From Vasconcelosia minhoensis LEGE 07310 (lineage in GTDB: Bacteria; Cyanobacteriota; Cyanobacteriia; Phormidesmidales; Phormidesmidaceae), in NCBI RefSeq assembly GCF_015207255.1, contig NZ_JADEXG010000026.1:1-62454 (forward strand): a DNA stretch of 62,454 nt. Direction: 5' to 3'. Under the pieces are notes generated by a model that ran no database searches, was not told the DNA's origin, and worked only from the letters and a program-made list of their open reading frames with translations. Positions 1 through 9,630 of the stretch are shown here, piece after piece (position 1 is the first letter of the stretch; the number at the start of each line of letters is the position of its first letter). Made by a program: the position numbers and the translations under genes.

Positions 1-112
1 CCTCCATCCCCTCCATGCCTTCGTGGTTCATACTATCCACCCCGCTAATTCTTCCCACCCCGCTCACCCCACCGATTAAACTAAGGAAACGATTAGCCAA
101 TAGGAAACTCAG

Positions 113-1078
113 ATGCCGTCTGTCAGCCTGATTCGCGCCGCTACCTACAAAACGGAAGCCCTGCATCAAAGCTTAGAAGGCCTCCTCACCCCCTTAGGCG
201 GCATCAGACAGTTTGTGCACCCGGGCGATCGCGTCTTACTCAAACCCAACCTGCTGACGGGCTCTAAGCCGACCCAAGAATGCACGACCCGCCCCGAGCT
301 AGTCCACTGCGTTGCACAGATGGTGATGGCAGCGGGTGGAAAGCCTTTTTTAGCCGACAGTCCCGCCTTTGGCAGCGCTCGCGGGGTGGCCAAGGCCAAT
401 GGCTATCTGCCCTGGACTGAACAGCTGGGGCTGCCCATTGTCGAACTGCACGGGCAGCGCTATCCGAGCGAAGGAGAAGAATTCGACCATCTACTGCTCT
501 CTAAGGAAACGATGGCGGCAGATGTCGTGATCAACCTGCCGAAGGTCAAATCCCATGTGCAGCTGACGCTGACCCTAGGGGTGAAAAACCTGTTTGGCTG
601 CGTTCCTGGCAAAATGAAGGCCTGGTGGCATATGGAAGCGGGAAAAGACCGCCAGCGCTTTGGCACAATGCTGGTTGAAACGGCTCGCGCGATCGCGCCT
701 GAGCTGACTATTATCGACGGCATTATCGGGCACGAAGGCAATGGCCCCAGCGGTGGCGAACCCCGTCAGCTGGGATTGCTGGGAGCATCTGCCGATGTTT
801 TTGCACTGGATCGCGGCCTAGTAGAAGTTTTAGGCGTGCCGCCAGCGGACATCCCGACCATTACCCAGTCACAGCGACTAGGGCTTTGTCCCGAGCTAGA
901 TCAAATTGACTATCCACTGCTGTCCCCGGCTGACCTCCGAATAGCGGACTGGAAGCTGCCTACAGAGCTGATGCCGATTGACTTTGGACTGCCTCGGGTG
1001 GCTCGCTCAACCTTTAAGCATCTCTATATCCGACTGATTAAGGAACCTATCGCTGCCTACGTCAGCCCATCGACCTAG
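113..1078 (+). CDS. DUF362 domain-containing protein
   Basis: A 321-residue protein of the DUF362 family, often annotated as an iron-sulfur or uncharacterised protein. The family signature is visible: an early segment with VLLKPNLL (about residues 41-48), LADSPAFGSARGVAK (about 80-94), VINLPKVKSHVQLTLTLG (about 139-156) followed by KNLFGCVPG, and IIDGIIGHEGNGPSGGEPR (about 199-217). There is no ferredoxin-type Cys cluster at the C-terminus, unlike the longer ferredoxin-fused members, so this is the short form. The ATG follows AGGAAA-like sequence. The biochemical role of the short form is unknown. It is followed by a convergent gene with a hairpin between them. Confidence 0.85.
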   Translation: MPSVSLIRAATYKTEALHQSLEGLLTPLGGIRQFVHPGDRVLLKPNLLTGSKPTQECTTRPELVHCVAQMVMAAGGKPFLADSPAFGSARGVAKANGYLPWTEQLGLPIVELHGQRYPSEGEEFDHLLLSKETMAADVVINLPKVKSHVQLTLTLGVKNLFGCVPGKMKAWWHMEAGKDRQRFGTMLVETARAIAPELTIIDGIIGHEGNGPSGGEPRQLGLLGASADVFALDRGLVEVLGVPPADIPTITQSQRLGLCPELDQIDYPLLSPADLRIADWKLPTELMPIDFGLPRVARSTFKHLYIRLIKEPIAAYVSPST

Positions 1079-1095
1079 CGATCACCTACAGCAAA

Positions 1096-1129
1096 CCCGC
1101 CGCTGCGGAAAATCACCAGCAACGGCGGG
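1096..1129. terminator. hairpin between convergent genes
   Basis: CCCGCCG at 1096-1102 pairs with CGGCGGG at 1123-1129 around a 20-nt loop, between the end of the DUF362 gene and the end of the convergent gene at 1151. No clear T-run follows on either strand, so termination is inferred from position only. Confidence 0.4.
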
Positions 1130-1150
1130 CTCAGCTGAATCGGCGCTAGA

Positions 1151-1720
1151 CTATGCCTCCTTACCGACCTCTTTAGCCATTTGCTTAAACGAAGAAAGGC
1201 TAGGCCCTGGGCGACGGCGCTGATTGCTAGAGGGCGTGACCAGGTAGTCGGTAGCGAAGGTTTGCTCAGCCACATGGCTATTGTCTTGATAGGTCGATTT
1301 AGGTGCCCGAGCAATCGCCTGAGCAATGATTTCCTCAGTCGAGAGAGGCCGCTGAGGCTTAGCTTCAGCCTCAGTCTGAGAGGCCTGACCCTTCTGCCCC
1401 CCCTTCTGGTCCTTTGAAGGCTGCGCCTGCTTACCGTTCTTAGACGACTGATGCTTTGCGGACCGGTTTGCCGGGTCGCCGCCTGCCGTTGCTCGGGCAG
1501 GTTCTTGACCATCAGACGCGATCGCGTCTACGACCGCACCCGCTGAAGCGGCAGTCGCCTTCGCCACAGATTTAGCCGTCTCTGGCAGGCTGTCGGTTTT
1601 GGATTCTTCAAGTTCCAGGTAATATTCAGACTTACCGATGCCGAAAAGCTTACCGGCAACCCCAAATAAACTGCCGAAGAAGGCAGAAATGCCACCAAAA
1701 ATCTTTTTAATCAGGCCCAT
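1151..1720 (-). CDS. conserved cyanobacterial protein of unknown function
   Basis: A 189-residue protein I cannot assign to a named family. It opens with an amphipathic/hydrophobic segment (MGLIKKIFGGISAFFGSLFG) that could anchor it to a membrane. The middle (about 55-125) is low-complexity and rich in Ala, Lys, Gln, Ser and Gly. The C-terminal third looks ordered, with STEEIIAQAIARAP (about 127-140) and a basic tail RRRPGPSLSSFKQMAKEV, which resembles conserved tails of small cyanobacterial proteins. It lies between DUF362 and clpC, with its own ATG and about 190 nt of upstream spacer. Confidence 0.65.
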   Translation of the reverse strand: MGLIKKIFGGISAFFGSLFGVAGKLFGIGKSEYYLELEESKTDSLPETAKSVAKATAASAGAVVDAIASDGQEPARATAGGDPANRSAKHQSSKNGKQAQPSKDQKGGQKGQASQTEAEAKPQRPLSTEEIIAQAIARAPKSTYQDNSHVAEQTFATDYLVTPSSNQRRRPGPSLSSFKQMAKEVGKEA

Positions 1721-1860
1721 TGCAGTTGATCGCTCCCAAGCTGATGAATAAGGTTAAAAAATTGAGTTCTTTGATCTAAATTATCAAATTTGGCCCGGCC
1801 CCAATGCAAGACAGCGTTACGTCTGTTCACATACGTTCACGGCGTTCGTGGTAGTCAAGC

Positions 1861-1893
1861 GAAAGAGGGCTTAGAAACGCCAAGCCCTCTTTC
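1861..1893 (-). terminator. stable hairpin downstream of clpC
   Basis: GAAAGAGGGCTT at 1861-1872 and AAGCCCTCTTTC at 1882-1893 form a perfect 12-bp stem with a 9-nt loop, 18 nt after the clpC stop codon. A T-run is not obvious, but position and stem strength fit a terminator. Confidence 0.6.
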
Positions 1894-1910
1894 GCGACTC
1901 AGCCAGTCTG

Positions 1911-4379
1911 CTACTCAGCGACCTGGGGCAGCAGTTCGCGGCGCTCCTTGATCTGGACTTGGATCTTGCCGTCTTCATCGACATCGACAACGGCCGTATC
2001 GCCTTCCTTCACCCGACCCGAAAGGATTTCCTCAGCCAGACTATCCTCCAGCAAACGCATAATGGCTCGACGCAGCGGCCTAGCCCCGTAGCTGGGGTTA
2101 TAGCCCTCTTCGACTAAGCGATCCTTGAATTTCTCCGTCACCTCTAAGGTGATGCCCTGCTCGGTCAGGCGAACGAACACCTCTTTCAGCAGGATGGTAG
2201 AAATTTCTTTCACCTCTTCCTTCGTCAGCTGACGGAAGACGATAATCTCATCTAGCCGGTTGAGGAACTCTGGGCGGAAGTACTGCTTCAACTCTTCGTT
2301 CACCAGCGAGCGGATTCGGTTGTACTGCGACTCGGCCTGATCCACTTCGAGCTCAAAGCCCAGACCGCTGGCCCCCTTCTCAATCACCTTTGAGCCGATG
2401 TTAGAGGTCAGGATCAGCAGCGTATTTTTGAAATCGACCGTGCGGCCCTTGGCATCGGTCAGACGACCGTCTTCCAAGATTTGCAGCAGCATGTTGAAAA
2501 CGTCGGGGTGCGCCTTTTCAATCTCGTCGAACAGGATGACGGTATAGGGACGACGGCGAACGGCTTCGGTCAGCTGACCGCCTTCGTTATAGCCGACATA
2601 GCCTGGAGGCGAGCCGATCAGCTTGGAGACCGTGTGGCGCTCCATAAATTCAGACATGTCCAGCCGCACCATCGCTTCTTCAGACCCGAAAAAGTAGGCC
2701 GCGAGAGACTTGGCCAGCTCGGTCTTACCCACACCGGTTGGGCCAGAAAAGACAAAGCTGGCGATCGGTCGATTGGGATTCTTCAGCCCCACCCTAGCCC
2801 GCCGGATAGCGCGGGAAATGGCTTTGACAGCTTCGTCTTGACCAATTAGCCGCTGATGCAGGGTGTCTTCCATATGCAGCAGCTTCTCAGACTCAGACTC
2901 AGTCAGCTTGCTGACGGGGACACCGGTCCAGGAGGCGACAATATAGGCAATGTCCTCCTCGGTTACCATTGGCGAGACGTCACCGTCTTCTCCTTCAGAT
3001 TTGCGATTCTGGGCGATCGCGCGGATCTCTGATTTGATTTCCATCTCGCGATCGCGCAGCTCGCCAGCCTTGTCGAAGTCCTGAGAGCGCACCGCATTGT
3101 CCTTATCCTTCAGCACCTGACGCAGCTCTTTATCGAGCTCCTTGGCCGCCGGCGGCAGCTGGGAGTTGATCAGGCGCACCCGCGACCCGGCTTCATCAAT
3201 TAGATCGATAGCCTTGTCAGGCAGGTAGCGGTCAGAGATGTAGCGGTCAGAGAGCTTGGCGGCAGCGTCGAGGGACTCATCGGTAATTTTGAGCTTGTGG
3301 TGCTGCTCGTAGCGATCGCGCAAACCGTGGAGAATTTCGATCGTCTCTTCGACCGAAGGCTCGCCCACCATCACCGGCTGGAAGCGTCGCTCTAAGGCGG
3401 CATCGCGCTCGATGTGCTTGCGGTATTCGTCGAGCGTCGTCGCCCCGATACACTGAAGCTCACCGCGGGCTAGCGCTGGTTTAAGAATATTCGCCGCGTC
3501 AATAGCGCCCTCGGCAGCCCCGGCCCCAATCAGGGTGTGGACCTCATCAATCACCAGAATCACATTCGCCGCCGAGCGAATCTCATCCATGATTTTCTTC
3601 AGCCGTTCTTCAAATTCGCCCCGATACTTCGTCCCGGCAACGAGCAGGCCAATATCTAAAGTAACCACGCGCTTTTCTTCGAGAATGTCGGGCACGTCGT
3701 TGTTGCCAATGCGCTGGGCCAGGCCCTCCGCGATCGCGGTTTTACCGACGCCTGGCTCACCAATCAGCACGGGATTGTTTTTGGTGCGCCGACCCAGAAT
3801 CTGAATCACCCGCTCAATTTCCTTCTGTCTGCCAACCACCGGATCGAGCTTGCCCTCAGCAGCCATCTGGGTCAGGTTGGAGCCAAACTCATCGAGCGTC
3901 GGCGTCTTCGTCCGACCCTGGCTGCCACCAGTTGAGACCTCAGCGGTTTCACCCAGCATCCGAATCACCTGCGTCCGCACCTTGGAGAGATCGACGCCCA
4001 GGTTTTCGAGCACCCGGGCAGCGACGCCTTCGCCCTCGCGAATTAGGCCGAGCAGCAAATGCTCCGTTCCAATATAGTTGTGGCCGAGCTGACGGGCCTC
4101 TTCCAACGATAGCTCTAGGACGCGCTTGGCACGGGGAGTAAAGGGAATCTCAACCGCGACGAAGCCGGAACCTCGACCAATAATTTTTTCGACTTCAATG
4201 CGAGCGTCTTTAAGGTTGACTCCCATTGATTTGAGCACTTTGGCAGCAACGCCGGTGCCCTCTCCAATCAGGCCGAGAAGAATCTGCTCGGTGCCTACAA
4301 AGTTGTGCCCAAGTCTACGGGCTTCCTCCTGGGCGAGCATAATTACTTTAATGGCTTTTTCTGTAAAGCGTTCAAACAT
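1911..4379 (-). CDS. clpC: ATP-dependent Clp protease ATP-binding subunit ClpC
   Basis: An 822-residue Hsp100/AAA+ unfoldase, full length for cyanobacterial/chloroplast ClpC. It unfolds substrates and feeds them to ClpP-type peptidases. Visible domains: two Clp_N repeats (about 1-145), first AAA module with Walker A GEPGVGKT (about 208) and Walker [12 protein letters not shown], a UVR-type middle segment (about 425-460, [14 protein letters not shown]), second AAA module with GPTGVGKT (about 548) and the C-terminal ClpB_D2-small domain ending in LLPQVAE. It is a single gene with its own upstream region; the roughly 200 nt at 4380-4578 presumably hold its promoter. Confidence 0.98.
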   Translation of the reverse strand: MFERFTEKAIKVIMLAQEEARRLGHNFVGTEQILLGLIGEGTGVAAKVLKSMGVNLKDARIEVEKIIGRGSGFVAVEIPFTPRAKRVLELSLEEARQLGHNYIGTEHLLLGLIREGEGVAARVLENLGVDLSKVRTQVIRMLGETAEVSTGGSQGRTKTPTLDEFGSNLTQMAAEGKLDPVVGRQKEIERVIQILGRRTKNNPVLIGEPGVGKTAIAEGLAQRIGNNDVPDILEEKRVVTLDIGLLVAGTKYRGEFEERLKKIMDEIRSAANVILVIDEVHTLIGAGAAEGAIDAANILKPALARGELQCIGATTLDEYRKHIERDAALERRFQPVMVGEPSVEETIEILHGLRDRYEQHHKLKITDESLDAAAKLSDRYISDRYLPDKAIDLIDEAGSRVRLINSQLPPAAKELDKELRQVLKDKDNAVRSQDFDKAGELRDREMEIKSEIRAIAQNRKSEGEDGDVSPMVTEEDIAYIVASWTGVPVSKLTESESEKLLHMEDTLHQRLIGQDEAVKAISRAIRRARVGLKNPNRPIASFVFSGPTGVGKTELAKSLAAYFFGSEEAMVRLDMSEFMERHTVSKLIGSPPGYVGYNEGGQLTEAVRRRPYTVILFDEIEKAHPDVFNMLLQILEDGRLTDAKGRTVDFKNTLLILTSNIGSKVIEKGASGLGFELEVDQAESQYNRIRSLVNEELKQYFRPEFLNRLDEIIVFRQLTKEEVKEISTILLKEVFVRLTEQGITLEVTEKFKDRLVEEGYNPSYGARPLRRAIMRLLEDSLAEEILSGRVKEGDTAVVDVDEDGKIQVQIKERRELLPQVAE

Positions 4380-4578
4380 GGCGGTTATCCATCACCTGCT
4401 GTGGGCTGGTACGCTGATTCTAACACAGGCAAATTTGGTAGGCCGGGGGCGGTATTCACGACTTTTGTGACAATTCCGATAAAGTTTTTGCTCAGCTGTC
4501 CCCCGGTTTAAGTCACGGGTCAAAATTCTGTTGCGGGTTATGCTATTTCGCATTTTTTTTGCCGGGCCGTATTTGAGA

Positions 4579-5211
4579 TTAGGTCTCTAGCCACTGCCAC
4601 CGATGCTGGCCCAAAGCTCGCAGGGCCTCTGTCTGCAACTGCTGCCGCTGCTGGATAAAGGCGTCACTCTGGAGGCCGCTGCGCCAAAGAATGAGCGCGT
4701 CTTCTCCGTCGGCATAGTAGCGCCGTCGCCGACCGGCCGTTTGAAAGCCAAATTTCTCGTAGAGCTGCCGGGCTGCACAGTTCGAAACCCGGACTTCTAA
4801 GGTGGCCCGCTGTAGCTGCCGGCGCTGGCCGTCGCGCAGGAGCAGGCTGAGCAGCAGCTGACCCAGTCGCTGGCGGCGATAGGCTGGGTCGATCAGCAAA
4901 ATCGTCAGATGGGCCTCTTCTAGGATGGCCCAAAGGCAGCCGGTGCCGACCAGGGTTAGCGCGTCGCCTGCCGCCGCGCCTTTCCGCCGCTGGAGCAGCG
5001 GTGCCGCAGTTTCAGCGGCGGCGAGTACGAGCAGCGTACTGTTGGGGCTCTCGATCTCCCGCTGATAGCCCGCTGCGGTCCATAGGCCGCCCAGGCAGCG
5101 CTGGTCCAGCGCTAGCACGGCGGGCAGGTCGGCAGATATCAGGGGTAAACAGGCTAAAAAAGTCAAGCAGTTTCGAGAAAAAGCTAAACAACACAGCGGC
5201 CAATTGTACAC
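4579..5211 (-). CDS. rimI: RimI-like ribosomal-protein-alanine N-acetyltransferase
   Basis: A GNAT-fold acetyltransferase, up to 210 residues. In the RimI family it acetylates the N-terminal alanine of a ribosomal protein. Key signs are LDQRCLGGLW near the N-terminus, the acetyl-CoA loop YRRQRLGQLLLSLLL (about 131-145), and the C-terminal ATLEVRVSNCAARQLYEKFGF segment typical of RimI. The ATG at 5211 gives an unusual hydrophobic 15-residue extension. Homologues normally begin a few residues before the SADLPAVLALDQ segment, so an in-frame TTG at 5166 (195 residues) is a real alternative. It diverges from lysA across a very short shared region. Confidence 0.8.
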   Translation of the reverse strand: MYNWPLCCLAFSRNCLTFLACLPLISADLPAVLALDQRCLGGLWTAAGYQREIESPNSTLLVLAAAETAAPLLQRRKGAAAGDALTLVGTGCLWAILEEAHLTILLIDPAYRRQRLGQLLLSLLLRDGQRRQLQRATLEVRVSNCAARQLYEKFGFQTAGRRRRYYADGEDALILWRSGLQSDAFIQQRQQLQTEALRALGQHRWQWLET

Positions 5212-5257
5212 TGGACTTTTGGAGCTCTGGCTCCGCCCGTCTTATCGCATCGTGCCC

Positions 5258-6667
5258 ATGGTATCTATTCTCCCAACCGACCATCCAGCTGACCAGATAC
5301 TGTCCAGCCGCCACTATCTGCCTGCCGGCGATCGCGCCCCCAATCAAACCTTGCTGCCGCTGACGGCGGCGGTTAACGCTCAGGATCACTTGGTGATTGG
5401 CGGCTGCGACGTGCCTGAGCTGGTGCAGCAGTTTGGATCACCGCTCTATATATTAGATGAATCGACGCTGCGGACGGCCTGCCGTCAGTATCGGCAAGCG
5501 TTCAAGCGATACTATCCGGGTGAGGCGCTAACGGTCTACGCCTCAAAGGCCTGGAGCTGCCTGGCCGTCTGCGCGATCGCGACCCAGGAGGGATTGGGCA
5601 TCGACGTCGTCTCCGGTGGCGAATTGCATACGGCGCTACAGGCGGGGGCGGCTGCCGAGCAGATTTACTTCCACGGCAATAACAAGTCTTTGGATGAGCT
5701 GCAGATGGGGCTGGAAGCGGGCTGTCGGATCGTCGTCGATAACTGGTACGAACTGCGATCGCTGACCCAGCTGACGGCGCAAATGAACCAGACGGCGACG
5801 ATTCTGCTGCGCCTCACCCCCGGCATCGAGTGCCACACCCATGAATATATCCGCACCGGCCATATTGATAGCAAGTTTGGGTTTGACCCCGAGCAGCTTG
5901 AGCCGGTATTTGCCTACGTCAGTCAGCAGTCGGGGCTGCGCTGTATCGGCCTGCATGCCCACATTGGCTCTCAGATCTTTGAACTCCAGCCCCATCAGGA
6001 CCTGGGCGCAGTGATGATCCAATGGTTTCAGCAGGCGATCCGCCACGGCCTGCCCATAACCGAGCTCGATATTGGCGGCGGCCTGGGCATTTGCTATACC
6101 GAAGCAGACGACCCGCCCAGCATCGAAGCCTGGGTGCAGACGGTTGCTCGGGGTATCGCTGACGCCTGCGCTGCTGCGGATCTGGCGCTGCCGCGGCTGC
6201 TGTGCGAGCCGGGGCGATCGCTAATCGGCTCGGCCTGTGTGACGGCCTACACTGTCGGCAGCCAGAAAACCGTTCCCGGTATTCGCGACTACCTGGCCGT
6301 AGATGGGGGCATGTCGGACAATCCTCGCCCGATTACCTATCAGTCTTCTTACCGAGTGCTGGCCGCCGATCGGATGTCGGCAGCCCTAAGCCAGACCGTC
6401 ACCTTAGCCGGCAAGCACTGCGAATCAGGAGATGTGATTATTCCATCGGCAGCGCTACCGGAACTGGAAGCGGGGGCTGTGGTGGTAGTCGCGGCAACAG
6501 GTGCTTACAATTACAGCATGGCTTCGAACTATAACCGAGTGCCACGCCCGGCTGCCGTTTTGGTCAATCGGGGTGAGGCCCAGCTGATTTTGCGTCGAGA
6601 AACGCTCGCAGACTTAGTTCGGCAAGACTGTCTACCTGCTGCGCTCAATCCATCGAAGTTGAGGTAA
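5258..6667 (+). CDS. lysA: diaminopimelate decarboxylase
   Basis: A 469-residue fold-III PLP enzyme that decarboxylates meso-diaminopimelate to L-lysine, the last step of lysine synthesis. Seen: the PLP-lysine segment VYASKAWSC (about 93-101; family YAxKA), the HGNNKS motif, GLHAHIGSQIF, the Gly-rich phosphate loop LDIGGGLG, CEPGRSL, and the C-terminal CESGDV and ATGAYNYSM motifs. Cyanobacterial LysA carries a 50-60 residue N-terminal extension like the one here (ending LVQQFGSPLYILDE). I chose ATG 5258 over the upstream 5204 codon because homologues begin near MVSxxP. It diverges from the rimI-like gene. Confidence 0.96.
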   Translation: MVSILPTDHPADQILSSRHYLPAGDRAPNQTLLPLTAAVNAQDHLVIGGCDVPELVQQFGSPLYILDESTLRTACRQYRQAFKRYYPGEALTVYASKAWSCLAVCAIATQEGLGIDVVSGGELHTALQAGAAAEQIYFHGNNKSLDELQMGLEAGCRIVVDNWYELRSLTQLTAQMNQTATILLRLTPGIECHTHEYIRTGHIDSKFGFDPEQLEPVFAYVSQQSGLRCIGLHAHIGSQIFELQPHQDLGAVMIQWFQQAIRHGLPITELDIGGGLGICYTEADDPPSIEAWVQTVARGIADACAAADLALPRLLCEPGRSLIGSACVTAYTVGSQKTVPGIRDYLAVDGGMSDNPRPITYQSSYRVLAADRMSAALSQTVTLAGKHCESGDVIIPSAALPELEAGAVVVVAATGAYNYSMASNYNRVPRPAAVLVNRGEAQLILRRETLADLVRQDCLPAALNPSKLR

Positions 6668-6757
6668 GGTCACGGCATACTCGACGGGCTGATGGGGTTG
6701 AGAGGCCCTGTCAAAGATGGGTTGCAATCAGGATGAAACCGGGATAGGAGCCGACTT

Positions 6758-7639
6758 TTGCTTCGCCTCATCGATATTGGTCTAGTCCTCGTATCGATCT
6801 ACGCGGTGCTCGTCGTGATCGGCGAGCGCCGTACGCTGTGGATGGTGCGGGGACTGATTGTGCTGATGCTGGTGGCGGCCCTCAGCCGAGCCGCTCAGCT
6901 GGAGCTGCTGGCCTTTGTGCTAGACAAGCTCGTGATCGGGTCGGCCGTGGCGATGGCGCTGATTTTGCAGGCCGAGTTTCGGCGGCTGCTAGAGCAGCTC
7001 GGCCGGGGAGAGGTGATTCAGCTTTTTCTGCCGCGCGATCGCACTCCCCCCAAGCCCAACAGTGTGATCGACGAGCTGGTCGATGCTGTCAAAGAACTGT
7101 CTCAAAACCGGACCGGGGCGCTGATGATTTTGGAAACCAGCAAGCCGCTAGATGAGAGCAACTTTTCGGTACCGGGCGTCCGGCTGAATGCCGAGCTTTC
7201 CAAAGAGCTGCTGCAAACGATTTTTCAAACGACGACGCTATTGCACGATGGGGCCGTTCTTATTCGGGCCTCGCGGATCGTTTCGGCCGGTGTGATTCTG
7301 CCGATTTCAGAAAAAGATGCCTCGCGTCAGCTTGGTACCCGGCATCGAGCCGCGATGGGCATTACCGAACGGGTGGAAAACTGCATTTGCGTAGTGGTTT
7401 CCGAAGAGACCGGATCAATTTCTGTAGCAGACGGGGGAATGCTGAATCGACCCCTGACGAGCAGCAAACTGAGAGACCTATTGCGTGATAAGTTTGCTCC
7501 ATCTGCCGATGGTGACCCCGTCGCGCCCCAGCTTCGCAGCCTGGGACGACGGCTGAGCCTACAGGGAATCAGCTTTTTCAGCGCCCTGAAACGTGTCCTG
7601 CGTCTGCCATCGACTACTCGAAAAAAAAATGACAGCTAA
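6758..7639 (+). CDS. cdaA: membrane diadenylate cyclase CdaA
   Basis: A 293-residue diadenylate cyclase making the second messenger c-di-AMP from two ATP. Three N-terminal membrane helices (about 3-65) precede the DisA_N/DAC domain with its two signature motifs, HDGAVLI (about 165) and GTRHRAAMG (about 197-205). The start is a TTG at 6758, supported by the strong Shine-Dalgarno GGATAGGAG at 6742-6750; an in-frame TGA at 6734 excludes an upstream ATG. The 3' end overlaps uppS by 11 nt, so the two are translationally coupled. c-di-AMP is known to affect osmotic and potassium balance and night survival in cyanobacteria; the link to cell-wall lipid synthesis here is inferred from context. Confidence 0.95.
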   Translation: MLRLIDIGLVLVSIYAVLVVIGERRTLWMVRGLIVLMLVAALSRAAQLELLAFVLDKLVIGSAVAMALILQAEFRRLLEQLGRGEVIQLFLPRDRTPPKPNSVIDELVDAVKELSQNRTGALMILETSKPLDESNFSVPGVRLNAELSKELLQTIFQTTTLLHDGAVLIRASRIVSAGVILPISEKDASRQLGTRHRAAMGITERVENCICVVVSEETGSISVADGGMLNRPLTSSKLRDLLRDKFAPSADGDPVAPQLRSLGRRLSLQGISFFSALKRVLRLPSTTRKKNDS

Positions 7640-8387
7640 GCCAACGGCTCTGACCGCTCTTCCTCACGATCTCAAGCCAGACCTGCTGCCGCGGCACATT
7701 GCGGTGATTATGGACGGCAATGGCCGCTGGGCTAAGCAGCGCGGGCTGCCCCGAATTATGGGCCACCGCCGAGGTGTCGATACCCTCAAGAAACTACTGC
7801 GCTGCTGCCGCGACTGGGGAATCGGTGCCCTCACTGCCTACGCCTTTTCGACGGAAAACTGGGGTCGCCCGATTGGCGAGGTTGATTTTTTAATGACCCT
7901 GTTCGAGCGGGTGCTGCGCAAAGAGCTGAAAGAAATGATGGAAGAAGACGTCCGCATTCAGTTCGTCGGCGACCTGTCGGCCCTACCCGACACGCTCCAG
8001 CGGGAAATCGATCGCGCCGTTGCCGATACCCAGGTAAATCAGGGCATTCGCTTCTCTGTTGCGACCAACTACGGCGGTCGGCAGGAGATCTTGCAGGCCT
8101 GCCGGGCGATCGCGGATCAGGTGCAGCAGGGTCATCTAGCCCCCCACGAGATTGACGAGTCGCTATTCAGCCGCTATCTATACACCTCTAATATCAGCGA
8201 TCCCGACCTGCTGATCCGCACCAGCGGCGAAATGCGAATCAGCAATTTTCTGCTCTGGCAGCTGGCCTATTCTGAGTTCTACATCACCGACACCCTCTGG
8301 CCCGACTTCGACCAGGCCGAGTTCCACCAGGCCCTGATCGCCTACCAGCAGCGCCACCGCCGCTTTGGCAAAATAGAAAATTCCTAA
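7629..8387 (+). CDS. uppS: isoprenyl (undecaprenyl) diphosphate synthase
   Basis: A 252-residue cis-prenyltransferase that extends FPP with IPP to C55 undecaprenyl diphosphate, the lipid carrier for peptidoglycan and surface glycans. Diagnostic motifs are present: [13 protein letters not shown] with the catalytic Asp, [19 protein letters not shown], and the C-terminal [21 protein letters not shown] chose ATG 7629 over an upstream codon at 7593 because the family starts shortly before [12 protein letters not shown]. It overlaps the end of cdaA by 11 nt. Cyanobacteria can carry more than one such enzyme, so dolichol-like chain length is not excluded. Confidence 0.96.
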   Translation: MTAKPTALTALPHDLKPDLLPRHIAVIMDGNGRWAKQRGLPRIMGHRRGVDTLKKLLRCCRDWGIGALTAYAFSTENWGRPIGEVDFLMTLFERVLRKELKEMMEEDVRIQFVGDLSALPDTLQREIDRAVADTQVNQGIRFSVATNYGGRQEILQACRAIADQVQQGHLAPHEIDESLFSRYLYTSNISDPDLLIRTSGEMRISNFLLWQLAYSEFYITDTLWPDFDQAEFHQALIAYQQRHRRFGKIENS

Positions 8388-8482
8388 CCCCATCACTCAA
8401 TCACCCCATTACTCCCCTACTCCCCCCACTCTTCCATCCCCCCACTCTTCCCTCCTCCCTCTCTCACTCTTCACTCTCCACT
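8388..8482. repeat. polypyrimidine low-complexity tract
   Basis: The + strand from the uppS stop to the last codons of the convergent gene is almost entirely C and T, with imperfect repeats of CCCAT/CACTC/CCCCC. A weaker stretch of the same kind lies at 1-75. It holds no gene; it separates two convergent coding regions. Confidence 0.7.
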
Positions 8483-8982
8483 TCCTCAATCTGAACCAAA
8501 ATCTGCTCCCGAAAGTCGGGGTCCCGATTAGCCAGGCCCAAGAGCTGCAAGTATTCCGATAGCGTCAGCTGGTTTTCGCCGATCAGGTGAAACGCCTCAG
8601 TCTGGATGGCGGCCTGAATTTGCTGCGATTCGGTCTCGGTTTCGGCCTGCTGAAGCTCGCTTTCTCGCCGGTCGATCAGGTCGATCACCTGGAGATAGGC
8701 CTGGGCGAACTGGCTGATTTTTTCAGAGGCGACATCGGCCAGGAGCGGGGATGGGAGCGTGATCGCCAGTGCTGGCAACGGCAACCCAATCGTCCCCAGT
8801 CCTAAAATGACAGCCAGCCCCCAGCTCAGCCCCCAGCTCAGCCCCCGACTGAATCCTGGCCCAGTCTGCCCCCCGGCTGTTATGGACTTCAGGCAGCTTA
8901 GGATAGGGATCAGCCACCCCAGCGGGTTATATTTTCTCACTCGGTTTAAAAACCCCACTATATTGAATACAGGCGTAAGCAT
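8464..8982 (-). CDS. DUF4168 domain-containing secreted/anchored protein
   Basis: A 172-residue protein. The C-terminal half (about 85-165) matches the DUF4168 family in cyanobacteria: SEKISQFAQAYLQVIDLI, a Glu/Gln-rich helix (RRESELQQAETETES) and LSEYLQLLGLANRDP. The region at about 45-75 has a direct repeat encoding LSWGLSWGL and then a hydrophobic stretch ending LPALA, which looks like a signal peptide. That suggests the true start may lie within the first 45 residues, though no internal ATG exists. Only 24 nt separate this ATG from the divergent regulator gene, another reason to doubt the start. Function unknown. Confidence 0.7.
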   Translation of the reverse strand: MLTPVFNIVGFLNRVRKYNPLGWLIPILSCLKSITAGGQTGPGFSRGLSWGLSWGLAVILGLGTIGLPLPALAITLPSPLLADVASEKISQFAQAYLQVIDLIDRRESELQQAETETESQQIQAAIQTEAFHLIGENQLTLSEYLQLLGLANRDPDFREQILVQIEEVESEE

Positions 8983-9006
8983 AAATGCACATCAGCGCGT
9001 AAAACC

Positions 9007-9318
9007 ATGTCAGGCAGCGAATCTTCTCAGACAAATCTTTCGGCGAAGGAGCAGAGTCTTTCCGACCGAGAATTACAAATTGTGGAACTGGTTGCTTCGG
9101 GACTGACGAATCAAGAAATCTCGAAAAAGCTGGACATCAGCAAGCGAACGGTGGATAACCACATCAGCAATATCTTAACCAAGACCTCTACCGGTAACCG
9201 GGTCGCCCTGGTGCGCTGGGCCCTCCAGTGGGGCAAGGTCTGTCTGGATCAGGTAAACTGCTGCGTTCTCCCTACCGTAGAGATCGGTGAGGAGGCAAAT
9301 CATGAGCACCCGAGCTGA
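9007..9318 (+). CDS. pedR: small LuxR-family regulator, PedR-like
   Basis: A 103-residue, single-domain LuxR/FixJ-type DNA-binding protein with no receiver domain. The helix-turn-helix is clear: LSDRELQIVELVASGLTNQEI and KKLDISKRTVDNHISNIL (about 18-58). It is followed by the tail NRVALVRWALQWGKVCLDQVNCC, which I recognise from the cyanobacterial PedR group. PedR senses photosynthetic electron-transport activity through thioredoxin and a conserved Cys; the Cys in KVCLD and the CC pair are candidates here. The match to PedR is from memory of family features, so the symbol is tentative. Its last 17 nt overlap the next gene. Confidence 0.8.
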   Translation: MSGSESSQTNLSAKEQSLSDRELQIVELVASGLTNQEISKKLDISKRTVDNHISNILTKTSTGNRVALVRWALQWGKVCLDQVNCCVLPTVEIGEEANHEHPS

Positions 9319-9565
9319 GTTCGTAACCCAGCGGCTATCTTGTCAGCGGCTGCCGCTCGCCGTCTACCGCGAGGTCGCGGCCCACCTGCGCCAGTTTGAC
9401 GGCGTTCAGGTGGCGCTGCTGCCGCAAACTGCTCAGGCCTTTGACTATTTGCAAAGCCAGGTGGGAGGATTAGAAATTCGCTACCCGGCTCCGGCCCGCG
9501 ATCTCGTTAACGCCGTGCTGGACTACTACCGCGATCGCTTCGGCCCCTGGCAAGACCTACCGTAA
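9302..9565 (+). CDS. conserved cyanobacterial protein, about 87 residues
   Basis: A short protein with no recognised domain. It is predicted soluble, with alternating helical stretches (LAVYREVAAHLRQF, AFDYLQSQVGGLEI) and a C-terminal LVNAVLDYYRDRFGPWQ. The ATG at 9302 lies inside the end of the PedR-like gene in another frame, with GGAGG at 9290-9294 as ribosome binding site, so the two genes are probably co-translated. It may work with that regulator or simply share its transcript. Function unknown. Confidence 0.7.
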   Translation: MSTRAEFVTQRLSCQRLPLAVYREVAAHLRQFDGVQVALLPQTAQAFDYLQSQVGGLEIRYPAPARDLVNAVLDYYRDRFGPWQDLP

Positions 9566-9630
9566 CGGTGCCTGGTGACCGAAATTTCCTACCATATCGA
9601 TTTCAGAGCTAGATATTAGAGACATTGACC

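Noticed and set aside
1-112. Partial gene at the left edge
   Set aside because: C/T-rich low-complexity sequence with no sustained reading frame in either strand.
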